The position numbers and the translations under genes were made by a program. 64,000 bases of DNA from Dendrolimus kikuchii (lineage: Eukaryota > Arthropoda > Insecta > Lepidoptera > Lasiocampidae): assembly GCA_019925095.2 (NCBI GenBank), contig CM034398.1, positions 4,789,001 through 4,853,000 of the forward strand. Direction: 5' to 3'. The notes beneath the pieces are model-generated. The model did no database searches, was not told the origin of the DNA, and saw only the letters and a program-made list of their open reading frames with translations. This document shows positions 44,223 to 53,717 of this stretch, in pieces; within the stretch, counting starts at the first letter, position 1; every line of letters starts with the position of its first letter.

Positions 44223-44240
44223 ATCCCACCGCTGCCACCA
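44223..44240 (-). other. Primer-binding site, tRNA-Leu type
   Basis: In proviral sense TGGTGGCAGCGGTGGGAT starts 4 nt after the 5' LTR. It is complementary to a tRNA 3' end of the form ATCCCACCGCTGCCACCA, which fits a leucine tRNA (acceptor stem and CCA). It primes minus-strand DNA synthesis. The match to an insect tRNA-Leu is from memory of the family, not from a search. Confidence 0.75.
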
Positions 44241-44244
44241 AAAA

Positions 44245-44455
44245 TGTTATAAGGGAAATAAATTTACCCTTTTTAAAAAAGGAATATTTTAATTAAACAC
44301 TATAAGTAATTATTTTTAGAGAAGCAACCGCTCACAATAGAAATTAACGACAGACTGAGCTAAACGCATTGAGAACAGGGTATATGATAAGTAAGGCTGC
44401 TGAGGTATCTCGGCAGTCTTGCAGGTTAGCATTAACCCTTGCAGTACATGGGTAT
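44245..44455 (-). repeat. 5' LTR, lacking its first 4 nt
   Basis: Identical by eye to the 3' LTR over 211 bp. In proviral sense it starts ATACCC rather than TGTTATACCC, directly against cortex coding sequence (…CGGATA). In cortex sense, reading on from exon E adds a few codons and meets TAA within the LTR. Confidence 0.92.
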
Positions 44456-44552
44456 TATCCGGACCGCTAAAATGGGATTCCTGGTCACACGTAACCATGA
44501 GATGATGTGCAAGTCACGACTGTGGGATACCACAACGCCGCGAGAACATCCC
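44456..44552 (-). pseudogene. cort: cortex coding exon E, truncated by the retrovirus
   Basis: The acceptor gaatttttcag precedes the exon. Its first base completes the Thr codon begun in exon D, then GCSRGVVVSHSRDLHIISW and VTRNPILAVRI follow, aligning with the Fizzy GSRSG.I..HD strand and the EVCGLKW strand. It should continue into the SPDG..LA motif but stops at 44456, where the LTR begins. No donor is present. 32 codons plus one base remain. The remainder ends in phase 0 and exon F starts in phase 0, so the missing part is a multiple of three. Confidence 0.9.
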
Positions 44553-44884
44553 CTGAAAAATTCATAATTAACTTTTCTACAGGAGTTCTTTCTGTTATTG
44601 CGTGACGGTAGCCACCGATAATAATTAGTGTGGGAGTTGTTTCAATTGAGTGGTGCGTATCTGATGTTACCCCGTTGGATAGGGTGACGCACCACCAGGC
44701 GAGAGGCTATGGACTCAATCGCCCGAGAGCGGAGTACAAAATAATTACGAATTGTAGTACTTTCGATGATGTACTTGCTTGATTATTCTTAATTTAACTT
44801 AGACTATATATACAGAAACCTTATCGTTTAAGTGATGTGCACACCAGTATTTTAATCAATATTACATATTTTTTTTATTTTTTT
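44553..44884. other. cortex D-E intron, unremarkable part
   Basis: Nothing recognised in this intronic stretch apart from GC-richer sequence at 44600-44730. Confidence 0.4.
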
Positions 44885-45172
44885 TTTTTATTGCTGGAGT
44901 TCAGCAGACAGGCAGACGGCCCACTCGATGGAAAGCGGTTACCATCGCCTATGGACATTTGCAACACCAAAGGTGCTACAAATGCGCTGCTGCTCTCTTA
45001 AGGGAAACTGGAACCTGGTCACTAATGCCGGAACACAATTCAAGGTTGTTATGGCGACATACTTTAGACCAGGGGTGGTAGCCATCCAGTCGGGCAAATG
45101 CCCTACCACCTGGCTGTGGGTTGTTTTGTCGCCTCTTACGACAGGCCGCCCGGCCGCAGGAAATTGTATTCT
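44885..45172 (-). repeat. Retroposon A, full length, little diverged
   Basis: From 'tttttttattgctggagttc' to 'caggaaattgtattcttact'. Sense strand minus, in a cortex intron. It is followed directly by an L1a LINE fragment. Confidence 0.88.
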
Positions 45173-45184
45173 TACTTACTTATA

Positions 45185-45398
45185 TATATACATAGCTTCA
45201 CGCCAGTTCCCTTGCGGGGTAGGCACGAACGACAGAGCGCCATTCAGGCTTGTTCTTACACACCTCACTCGCTTCTTTGACATTCATAGCTCTTGTCATG
45301 CACGCTCGTCTGTTCTTAAGGCTCCTGACATCACCTTCTGCTAGTATACGATCAATTTGATCATGGAAGGTGTATCGTGGCCTTCCACGACTAATCAA
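45185..45398 (-). pseudogene. LINE family L1a, short 3' fragment
   Basis: The minus strand reads SRGRPRYTFHDQIDRILAEG to YPARELA and a stop, with tetranucleotide-like tail at 45172-45192 (acttacttatatatatacat). It abuts the 5' edge of retroposon A. Confidence 0.8.
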
Positions 45399-46041
45399 TA
45401 TTAAATATTATATTTTCACGTTTATGACATTGGACATTTTTGATGATACAGACAGATGCACGATCTTATCGACAGCTCTAACATCGATATCCATTATTTG
45501 AATTTACATGCAGCATGTTCATGCATTTGCCATGGTCCTTAATCGTGCTAAATTACACATTAATAAATTGGTGTATGAAACGTGACGCAACAATTAGTTA
45601 CATTAGTGTACATACGTACGTTATCTTTCAATCTATAATGCCATTAGCAAATCGCATCTCATAATATGTGCGTGACGTAGTGTCATTAACAGTAATATTA
45701 TCCCAGTTGTAACAGGGACATTTCGATTTGGGTCACTTTAAAATAAACATCAACTCGATCGCTGTGATACTACACTTTCACAGAATATCGGCGTGAAATG
45801 TTTATTCTTAAGTTAATCGTATTTCTTATCGTGAGTGAAAGTTCCAGTAGTGCACTTGCCGTTCCCCCTGTTCTGTCATCTTTTTTTTTTTAATAACACT
45901 GCGAGAATTCATTTGTGCATTCCCTCTGGCCTCGGAAGGGCTCACTGAGGAGTATGTGGGATTGTCGATGGCCGGCTTTGAACACAACTTCCCTGATGAA
46001 GGAGTTGTGAGATGCTGGCCACCGGACTACACACTAAACTT
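45399..46041. other. Intron DNA without recognised features
   Basis: Mostly AT-rich; 45905-46030 is GC-richer and unplaced. Confidence 0.4.
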
Positions 46042-46345
46042 TTTTTATTGCATGAGTTCAGCAGACAGGCACATGGCCCATCTGATGGAAAACGGTTACC
46101 ATCGCCTATAGATATTTGTAACACCAATCATGCTACCAATGTGCTGCTGCTCTTTAAAGAGATACTGGAATCTGGTCACTTATGCTGGAACACAACTTAA
46201 GATTGTTATGGCGGCATACTCTAAACCAGGGTTGGCAGCTATCAAGACAGGCAAATACCCTACCATTTGGCTGTGGAGTCATCTCTTACGACAGGCCGCC
46301 CGGCCGCAGGAAATTGTATTCTTTCTCCGTTCCTGCACGGATACA
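46042..46345 (-). repeat. Retroposon A, full length
   Basis: From 'tttttattgcatgagttcag' to 'ctccgttcctgcacggatac', with a deletion near the 'gtgggttgttttgtcgcc' block. Sense strand minus. Confidence 0.85.
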
Positions 46346-46974
46346 CCATAGGTCAAAATATAGAACGAGGTGACCGCTAGCCATCCTCCCTCGCTAAGCA
46401 ACATTCCATACCCTCTTCCATCGCTCCTATCCTATTTCCTCTATTTCATCCTAATGGCTGGCAACGCATTAGATTCGCCTCTAGGTGCGGTAGTTATAGG
46501 ACGCGTTTATTTATTATTTGAGATTTAAAGTGAATTTAGTGTGGTTATAAAAAAAGAACCACGAAGGCTAAGGCGTTTTAGTCTTATAATCTATATTTAA
46601 AAAGTTCGAATTTGTTCACAATAAATAAATGCGCCCTATAACTATACCCCAACTCCCTGTTGAACAAAACTAAAACTATACGAGCTGTTTTGTGTTGGCG
46701 ATTTGTTTCTTGGTAGTGATCGATTTTTAAATTGAGAATGACAATGTCTTTGTATAAAGAATTAAAAAATCTTTTATTCTTTCTATCTTAATTAAATTTT
46801 ATTCTTGTAAATCCATAAAAAATCGTTTTGCTTCCATTATATACAACTACGTGTATATTAAAGACTTTCGTCTCTGATGTTGCAGATGGCTAGAGGCGGC
46901 GAAGATAACTTGTTCCAATTAGATAGGCCGCGTGTCTGTTTGCCAGCTTGGCAATTAATTGGAAGCATACTTAC
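46346..46974. other. Intron DNA without recognised features
   Basis: Nothing recognised in this part of the cortex D-E intron. Confidence 0.4.
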
Positions 46975-47123
46975 GTAACAAAGGAATTTCCAGTTGGGCT
47001 CCACTCCAGCGCGGTTACAGAGCAAATTTGATTACTTACTGCTTCACACTTACAGCGGCGGTATGCCACACACTTACTCAGCTCGCTACTGTGTAGCTCT
47101 ACCATGTTGGTAGCTGTTCCAAG
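46975..47123 (-). CDS. cort: cortex coding exon D
   Basis: 149 nt. Acceptor cttatttaacag, donor GTTAC|gtaagt. Phase 0 in, phase 2 out. It encodes LGTATNMVELHSSELSK (the Fizzy LAVGTS.AEVQLWD strand with substitutions) and VTALEWSPTGNSFV (equivalent to V..L.WN..ILSSG). A Cys-rich stretch, KCVAYRRCKCEAV, is unusual for the family. Confidence 0.92.
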
Positions 47124-47862
47124 CTGTTAAATAAGAAAGTTCAATTTGTTAAGTTTTTGTTAGCAAGTTTGTTTGAAATATTATATTATCTCTGATTACC
47201 TTACGAGTGAATAAATGAATGATTTTTTTTTATTGTTTACCATAACTTTAAGCCTAGACAATTGACGGCCTTATCGTTCATAAGAAAAAATAAATAAATA
47301 ATATTTAGCGGTCTACTAAACTAAAATATAACTAATACAATCCTAATCGACTACTAATAAAAAACAAAAACAAACTATTATAGATATTGTTACATATTTG
47401 CGGGATACGAATTAAAAATGCCTTTAGAATTATCACAAACTTTAAAACACACACGTAATTTACAGATTTTACAAGCACAATCAAATACAACAAGTTCAAA
47501 TTCTCGTTCCGAAGCACACTTAGTAACGCGTCAATCGGAGTTGAAACAGAATTAACTCTATGTCAACGAGCCGACCGATATATATTCCAAAAATAGACAT
47601 GGACCCCGTAAAAACATACATTCATTGGAATTCTAAAACTTATAAGCTTAATCCAAAACAATAATAAAAACGGTCTGTGATGTCTTATTCAAAGGCCGGC
47701 CATAAAGATAAAGATACTAGCACGAAAACAAATTACAATAAACGATTGAGATAATAAAAAAAATAATAATTTAACTACCAAGGGTGATAAAATACGTGTT
47801 TAAGAAACGAAAGACTTATCAAGTTTCCGAATACGGCATCGCAAAAGTATATATAGCTAAAC
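47124..47862. other. cortex C-D intron; family-E tail at 47225-47290
   Basis: A family-E LINE tail (ttgtttaccataac...gacggccttatcgttcataa) lies near the exon. The rest is AT-rich without recognised features. Confidence 0.45.
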
Positions 47863-48210
47863 ATACATACACACATACATACATAACTTCACGCCAGTTC
47901 CCTTGCGGGGTAGGCACGAACAACAGAGCGCCATTTAGGCCCATTCTTACACACCTCACTTGCTTCTTTGACATTCATAACTCTTGTCATGCACACTCGT
48001 CTGTTCTTAAGACTCCTGACATCACCCTCCGCTAGTACACGATCAATTTGATCATGGAAGGTGTGTCGTGGCCTTCCACGACTTCTGCATCCATCCACTT
48101 TTGCATTGTATATCTGTTTAGTCATTCTTTCATCATGCATTCTTTCCACATGCCCGAACCACCGGAGCATTCCTTTCCTTACCTTCACCCCGACACTCAA
48201 CCCACCCATA
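47863..48210 (-). pseudogene. LINE family L1a fragment
   Basis: A minus-strand open frame of about 106 codons from VKVRKGMLRWFGHVERM to YPARELA and a stop, with CATA-type tail at 47862-47882. It is in a cortex intron in the sense direction. Confidence 0.85.
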
Positions 48211-48299
48211 TAGCTAAACAGATTAATATAATAATAATAGTAAGAGAATTGATTAAACGTTTTTACACCTCTTCAGGTGACAAGAGGGCAGATGCCTGA

Positions 48300-48420
48300 T
48301 TAGTGTGACGATACAGCGAGATAACGCAGCCAGTCTTTTGGGCAGGTTACCCATAGATGACTATGGCCTAGGCTCAATATTCAACTTCTGATCTTAAGGG
48401 ATTATAGGTAGAATACAATT
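48300..48420. repeat. Dispersed repeat family X, diverged inverted copy
   Basis: 'cccatagatgactatggcct', 'aggctcaatattc' and 'ttaagggattataggtagaa' match 960-1125 and 52740-52870 in reverse. It ends just outside exon C. Confidence 0.45.
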
Positions 48421-48462
48421 TAAGTAATTTAAATTAATCAGGTTTATTTAAGTTACACTTAC

Positions 48463-48623
48463 AGCCAGTATTTCCCCTGTGGGATCGTATTTACAGACAT
48501 TTATGATGGCGTTAGCCAAACCTTGGCTGATTAAGCTTTGCGATCTCCAGCTCCATGTATGGTAGTTACTGCCGAGGGCTGCTACCAGTAGGTTATCATT
48601 GCTCCAGTCCAAAAGTTCTGGAA
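48463..48623 (-). CDS. cort: cortex coding exon C
   Basis: 161 nt. Acceptor gtatcatttag, donor GCT|gtaagt. Phase 1 in, phase 0 out. It encodes PELLDWSNDNLLVAALGS, matching the Fizzy signature LVDWS..N.LAVAL that starts the propeller, then TWSWRSQSLISQG and INVCKYDPTGEILA (equivalent to ISSVAW...GNYLA). Confidence 0.94.
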
Positions 48624-48679
48624 CTAAATGATACGTAATTGAATTTAATTATTTATTAATTTATTGAAGTTATACGTAA

Positions 48680-49240
48680 CTAGCGAACCGCTCCGGCTTC
48701 GCACGGGTGTAATTTAAAAAAGGGGTGATTAGGTTTTTTTATATAAATGCCTAGGATATGCCCGCCACTTCGTCCACGCTTGGCTAGAAATTCCGGAGAG
48801 ATTCCTGGGACACAAAGTATCGTAGCATTTAAAAAATAATGGAAGCTAACGTTTTAGAGAAAACTGTTTTGGTATCGTTGAAGAATATTTTTCTTATTCC
48901 ATGGTCGGAATAAGCTAATTTTATGCACCCGAAGAACTTTAAACCGCTCCCAGGGAAATTCCTACGGGATTTTCGGGATAAAAAAAATCACACATTTTAC
49001 TATATAAAATTTGCTATCGGTCAGTGAAAAAATTGCATTGGAATTCGATTTTTTTTTCTTCAATCTGATCACTTTAAATCATTCCCAGATAAATTTCCGC
49101 GAGATTCCGGAGATCCGGAAAAACCGCATCGAAATCGGCTTAGTAGTTTTTACGTGAATACTGGCCAAACAACAGACCGACAAACGGACAAGAAATAAAA
49201 AAATGCATCGTGTTCTTCATCGTTTATATAGTCTATTCCA
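48680..49240 (-). mobile_element. Helitron-like element (H4)
   Basis: Minus-strand 3' end gtgcgaagccggagcggttcg with CTAG at 48680-48683 followed by T. The 5' part (cgtttatatagtctattcca) is shared with 53300-53330. No ORF. It lies in the B-C intron of cortex. Confidence 0.6.
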
Positions 49241-49648
49241 GTTGATTTTTTTTTAAATAGCTTTAATGTGCAGACACGGCATGTTTAGAATTTTATAATA
49301 CTATAGATTATTGGCCTTACTTATAATTGTTTGTTAAATTTTAAAAAACTGCTCAGCAACTGATTACTGAAAACCTTACCCATAAACTCCACTTTAGTCG
49401 AATATTTTGGGTACCACTTGCGTTAATCATTCAAATTTCGTTTGTTTGTTTGTCTGTGGAGCATATCCACTTAGGTAAACAACCGGTAATATACGTTTAT
49501 AAGTGAAAAAAAAGATATTAATTGATTAGAGTCTGATTCCGATTCTCTTACTTAAGAGATGCCTTATCGTTTCTTAACGACATTATTATAAGTAAGACCG
49601 TTAATGTATACTCTAACTCAATATAAATAAAACTGTTCAAATACTTAC
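49241..49648. other. Intron DNA without recognised features
   Basis: A block at about 49495-49620 ('tgattagagtctgattccga', 'ttcttaacgacattattata') matches 19985-20075, so it is another interspersed sequence of unknown class. Confidence 0.45.
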
Positions 49649-49829
49649 ATGCAGCATGGCTGTATGTAGGCAAGTCAAGTACGCTATCAGCAGACGATAG
49701 GTAGGTTTTCTTGCGAGGAGCACAGGGCCAAGCTCGAAGGGAATGCTCGTCCCTTAGGCTCTTACGTTCCAAACCGAGGACATCTTCCAAGTATTTTGAG
49801 TACTTTGTCTGCTGTAGATGTTTTTTCTC
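49649..49829 (-). CDS. cort: cortex coding exon B
   Basis: 181 nt. Acceptor acattctag|GAGAAA, donor GCAT|gtaagt. Phase 0 in, phase 1 out. It encodes the linker between the C-box and the propeller: YSKYLEDVLGLERKS, APRKKTYLSSADSVLDLPTY (compare R.IP..P.R.LDAP in Fizzy proteins). Conservation is weak apart from the last part, as expected for this region. Confidence 0.9.
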
Positions 49830-49859
49830 CTAGAATGTTTAATATTTTATGTTATTAGT

Positions 49860-50030
49860 AAGTTGTACTGACAGTGGATAGGTCACGTCTATCGCAGGAG
49901 TGATGACCGACAGAGAAGACGGGTCCTAGAGTAGAAACAGCGAATTGATACCTAGTGCGGCTGTGCTTTGAGTAGAAGCACTGATGATATGCGCAAGGTT
50001 GCCGGTGAGGGGAGCGGAAGACCGGGACAT
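49860..50030 (+). pseudogene. LINE RT C-terminal relic (family L2a)
   Basis: The plus strand reads IGHVYRRSDDRQRRRVLE and, after a frameshift, SRSTDDMRKVAG. It is homologous to 28645-28890. A retroposon A copy follows without a gap. Confidence 0.6.
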
Positions 50031-50337
50031 TCGTGCAGGAACGGAGAAAGAATACAATTTCCTGCGGCCAGGCGTCTTCTCGTAAGAGGCGACAGAACAA
50101 CCCACAGCCAGGTGGTAGGGTATTTGCCCGACTGGTTGGCTACCACCCCTGGTCTAGACTATGCCGCCATAACAACCTTGAGTTGTGTTTCGGCATTAGT
50201 GACCAGGTTTCAGGCTCCCTTAAGAGAACAGCAGCGTATTTGTAGCACCTTTGGTGTTGCAAATGTCCATAGGCGATAGTAACCGTTTTTCATCAAGTGG
50301 GCCGTCTGCATGTGTGCTGAAGTCATGCAATATATAT
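50031..50337 (+). repeat. Retroposon A, full length, sense plus
   Basis: It begins 'cgtgcaggaacggagaaaga' and ends 'gctgaagtcatgcaatatat'. It is one of the minority oriented against cortex transcription. Confidence 0.87.
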
Positions 50338-50342
50338 ATCTA

Positions 50343-50760
50343 TATTAGGGTGACGCAAAAAAACGACTTTTTTTGTATTTGAGTCTCGTGTGACAAAAAT
50401 GATAGTTTTTGATGTTTTAAGAACTCCCACCAAAAATCAGCTGAAAAAAATTTTTATGACGTCGCTCCGAATTTTTTAAAATTTCAAAAATTGCCAAAAA
50501 CCGATATTTTTTTATTCAATTTTTTTTTCTTGTTACGGTATAATTTTATAGACCAAAAAATAATACGTTTCTGAAAGTTTCAGTTCAAAATTTGAATTTT
50601 AAAAGGTCGCTCATAATTTTTTTAAATTTACTAGGGTTTTAAATTTACTACTTGAAGTTTTACGGGCAGGTTTTCAAATTGGTCAAGTACATTAACAATC
50701 TGGCCGTAAAACTTCAAGTTAAAATTTTGTTACGATTCGTTTTGCCACTTGTCCGTTGAA
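50343..50760. repeat. Unclassified AT-rich block with 16-bp inverted repeat
   Basis: 50343-50640 is an unusual A/T-run-rich block starting 'tagggtgacgcaaaaaaacg'. Then acttgaagttttacgg (50650-50665) pairs exactly with ccgtaaaacttcaagt (50704-50719) across a 38-nt loop. It may be the end of a DNA transposon. No ORF is present. Confidence 0.5.
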
Positions 50761-50796
50761 GTTTCCCTTCTACTATGTGTCCCAGCACACATTTCG

Positions 50797-51095
50797 TTTT
50801 TTTTTTTTATTGCAGGAGTTCAGCAGACAGGCAGACGGCCTACTCGATGGAGAGCGGTTACCATCGCCTATGGACATTTGCAACACCAAAGGTGCTACAA
50901 ATGCGCTGCTGCTCTCTTAAAGGAGACTGGAACCTGGTCACTAATGCCGGAACACAACACAAGGTTGTTATGGCGACATACTCTAGACCAGGGGTGGTCG
51001 CCATCCAGTCGAGCAAATACTCTACCACCTGGCTGTGGGTTGTTTAGTCGCCTCTTACGACAGGCCGCCAGGCCGCAGGAAATTGTATTCTTTCT
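50797..51095 (-). repeat. Retroposon A, full length, little diverged
   Basis: From 'ttttttttttattgcaggag' to 'gaaattgtattctttctccg'. Very close to 19655-19957. Sense strand minus. Confidence 0.88.
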
Positions 51096-51254
51096 CCGAT
51101 TTTTCTTTTATTTACTCATATAATCGATAAAAAAAACACCACGAGATGAATTAAAAATCAAACACCAATACAAAAAACATTTTTTTTTAAATTTATAGTG
51201 CATTACTCGCTCAAAAAATCTAACGTGCTTTTTTTTAAAATGATGCATAAAATA

Positions 51255-51692
51255 TACATGCATTAAATCAATAAAAAACATTACACACTGTCATGTATTT
51301 GACACACACACGCATATATACGCTTTTGTTTATAGTTAAAGTCAAATTAACAGTGTAGCCGTGGCGAAATCTGTGAATATAGCGGTTTCAGCCGTGGGTG
51401 ATGGAAAATCGTTGTATTTTGGATAATTAACACTGTATCTTTATAAATTATAGCCTATGTGTTATTCTGATGTGTAAGCTATATTACTGTACAGTTAAAT
51501 CAAAATCCATTCAGTAGTTTTTGCGTGAAAGAGTAACAAACGGACACGGACATCCATACATCCATTCTTACAAACTTTCGCGTTTATAATATTTATAGAG
51601 ATAGTCTTTGACAACAGAACCTTAATAATGTTCAAACCTATAATTTAAATTAATTATTATGGTCGAATTTCGACCACGGCCGACCACCAGTT
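51255..51692 (+). mobile_element. Helitron-like element (H2), copy 4, with a nested element
   Basis: It ends tggtcgaatttcgaccacgg and ccgaccaccagt (CTAG changed to CCAG). Between about 51383 and 51603 a second repeat is inserted ('gtgggtgatggaaaatcg' to 'gtttataatatttatagaga'), which resembles an H1-type 5' end in reverse. Confidence 0.65.
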
Positions 51693-51913
51693 AATATAAT
51701 TACATACATTATTCACAATGCTTTCCTAGTGAGTATTTTTGTAACTTTTTAATTTTATGGATAGACAGCATTAACAAGTCAATTTGGCGAAATTTTGGAT
51801 AATGACAGTATTGGATTAAGCGTGCGATATACCAATGTACTGAACAGTAGACAAAATTTCAGAAAATCAACGCAAAACGAACAAAAATGTAGGACTTAGT
51901 TTTTTATGGGTAA

Positions 51914-52095
51914 CTAGCGGCCCGGCGCAGTTTCACTCGCGCTCTGTCCCGCTCCCGTGGTATATAGCGTCATGTTACATAGCCTATGACACTCCCTATT
52001 AACGTAGCTTTCTAACAGTAAAAGAATTTTTAAAATCGGTTTAGTAGATCCAGAGATTACAACATCACAAATTCACAAACTTTACCTCTCTATAA
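51914..52095 (-). mobile_element. Helitron-like element (H5), copy 1
   Basis: Minus-strand 3' end gcgccgggccgCTAG (51914-51917) followed by T. Body with 'gctcccgtggtatatagcgt' and 'gtttagtagatccagagatt', matching 55604-55806. It lies just outside exon A. Confidence 0.7.
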
Positions 52096-52211
52096 TATTA
52101 TATAAAGTAGAGAGTATATAAACCAAATTTATTTAGTTTAGGAAGATACGACGTATGAAATTTGTTTGCGATTTCTAAAATATAAAAGCTAATTAGTAAA
52201 TGTATGCCTAC

Positions 52212-52322
52212 CCATATCTCCGTCCGATCCTCCTTGACTGACCATAGCAACCGTCTCTGCAAGCCCGGTAAGGAATCCCTGGGTGGGATGAACCTATCAA
52301 CACGAGGTCGCTGCGTGTTCAA
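52212..52322 (-). CDS. cort: cortex coding exon A (C-box exon)
   Basis: 111 nt. Acceptor gattgttccag|TTG, donor ATATGG|gtaggc. Phase 0 on both sides. It encodes LNTQRPRVDRFIPPRDSL. DRFIPPR is the C-box (DR[FY]IPxR), by which Cdc20-family activators bind the APC/C. In this frame an in-frame TGA lies just upstream of the acceptor, so the frame cannot extend further back in genomic sequence. Confidence 0.9.
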
Positions 52323-52440
52323 CTGGAACAATCAATTTTTTGTCAAACTTAATAAATTATTCAATACGCCATTTGTACTTAGAAAGCGGAGAATTTTTCG
52401 TCGTAGTTTGCAACAGTATTCTGAGAAAATGATGTTATAA

Positions 52441-52739
52441 AATATCAATAAACTCCTTTCCTTGGATCGGTAGATATATTCCTGGTAAACGGGGCGAGCT
52501 GGTGCCCCTTTCTTAGAAATTGTCCAGTGGAGTGATAATCGACGATGGGAAGCTATACCGATTGTTTAGCCTCGAACGTTATATCAATGTGGACATGCCA
52601 GCGGGGATTTAGAATCATCGAAAACATTAACAAAGAAAACATATTATTATTTTTTTATATATCGCAGATAAATAATTTAATACAAAATTATATTCACAAA
52701 ATTACATATAATGGAATACAATGCAAGAAAACTTAACTT
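52441..52739. other. Intron DNA without recognised features
   Basis: The A-to-start-exon intron. GC-richer at 52470-52610 with no recognised feature. Confidence 0.35.
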
Positions 52740-52870
52740 ATTTGTATTGTATTCTACCCATAGTCCCTCAAGACTATAAGTAGAATACTGAGCCTAGATC
52801 ACCGTCTTCTATGGGTTGAAGAAAGCTGGCTACGTTTCCTTGCTGGATCTCCATACTGATCCGTTGCCTT
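52740..52870. repeat. Dispersed repeat family X, copy 2
   Basis: 'gtattctacccatagtccct' to 'gatctccatactgatccgt' matches 960-1080 closely. Confidence 0.6.
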
Positions 52871-52909
52871 TTATTATTTCTTTATTTTAAACTAGGATTT
52901 ATAGAAGCA

Positions 52910-53330
52910 TTGAATAAACAATGTAAGCTATGGTTTTAGTAGAAACTGTGTTGGAATAAGCTAATTTTTATGCACCCGAACAACTTCAGATCGCACCCGG
53001 GAAAATTTCCGCAGGGTTCCTGAGATAAAAAGTCCCATACAATTTATTACATAAAATTTGCTATCGATCAGTGAAAAAATCACATTGGAAATCGGAAGGT
53101 TTTTTAAATCTGTCCATCTTAAATCGTTTCCAGAAAAATTCCCGTGAGATTCCTAGGATAAGAAGTAGCCTAGATTTTAAGTCTAAGAATTTGCTGTCGA
53201 TCAGCGAAAATCGCATCGAAATCGGCCCAATAGTTTTCACGTGAATCCCGAACACAGACAAACGGACAAGAAATCTGTTTTTTTTTATCGTGTTCTCCAT
53301 CGTTTATATAGTCTATTTCAGTTGTTTTTT
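52910..53330 (-). repeat. Helitron-like fragment (H4)
   Basis: Related to 48860-49240 in the same orientation ('ggaataagctaattttt', 'tgctatcgatcagtgaaaaa'). No CTAG terminus is seen on its left. Confidence 0.55.
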
Positions 53331-53582
53331 TTAAATAGCTTCAATGTACAGAAACAGCATGTCTAGAATTGTATAATATTATTATATGCAAAATTGTGCG
53401 TTCAGCATTTTTATTTATAGCTTATACTTGATCTCACTGATTGACATGTCAACGCACAGCCCAAACGACTGGGGTTCTTTCTATACTGGAGGTGCGCGCT
53501 TATAAAAAGATTTTTGAAAGTCACCCTTAATGGGATGAAAAAGGAATTAAAGTTTGTATGTAAATCCGTAATTCTCAATTTT

Positions 53583-53717
53583 TTTTTTATTGCAGGAGTT
53601 CAGCAGACAGGCAGATGGCCCACTTGATGAAAAGCGGTTACCATCGTCTATGGACATTTGCAACACCAAAGGTGCTACAAATGCGCTGCTGCTCTCTTAA
53701 GGGCCACTTAAACCTGG
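53583..53717 (-). repeat. Retroposon A, 3' half only
   Basis: From 'tttttttattgcaggagttc' to 'ctcttaagggccacttaaac'. The 5' half (in sense) is missing, as in a 5'-truncated retroposition product. Confidence 0.82.

Larger units (their letters stand above)
35698..44455 (-). mobile_element. Endogenous retrovirus, errantivirus type, near-complete provirus
   Basis: An 8.76-kb provirus with the order 5' LTR (44245-44455), tRNA-Leu primer site, leader with an env signal exon, gag, slippery site, pol (protease, RT, RNase H, integrase), spliced env, polypurine tract, 3' LTR (35698-35912). I see no stops or frameshifts in the ORFs, and the LTRs read as identical over the 211 bp they share, so it is recent. 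The env gene places it with errantiviruses (gypsy/TED-like Metaviridae), which can in principle form particles. Its 5' LTR abuts cortex exon E. The first 4 nt of that LTR and the target duplication are missing. Confidence 0.95.
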
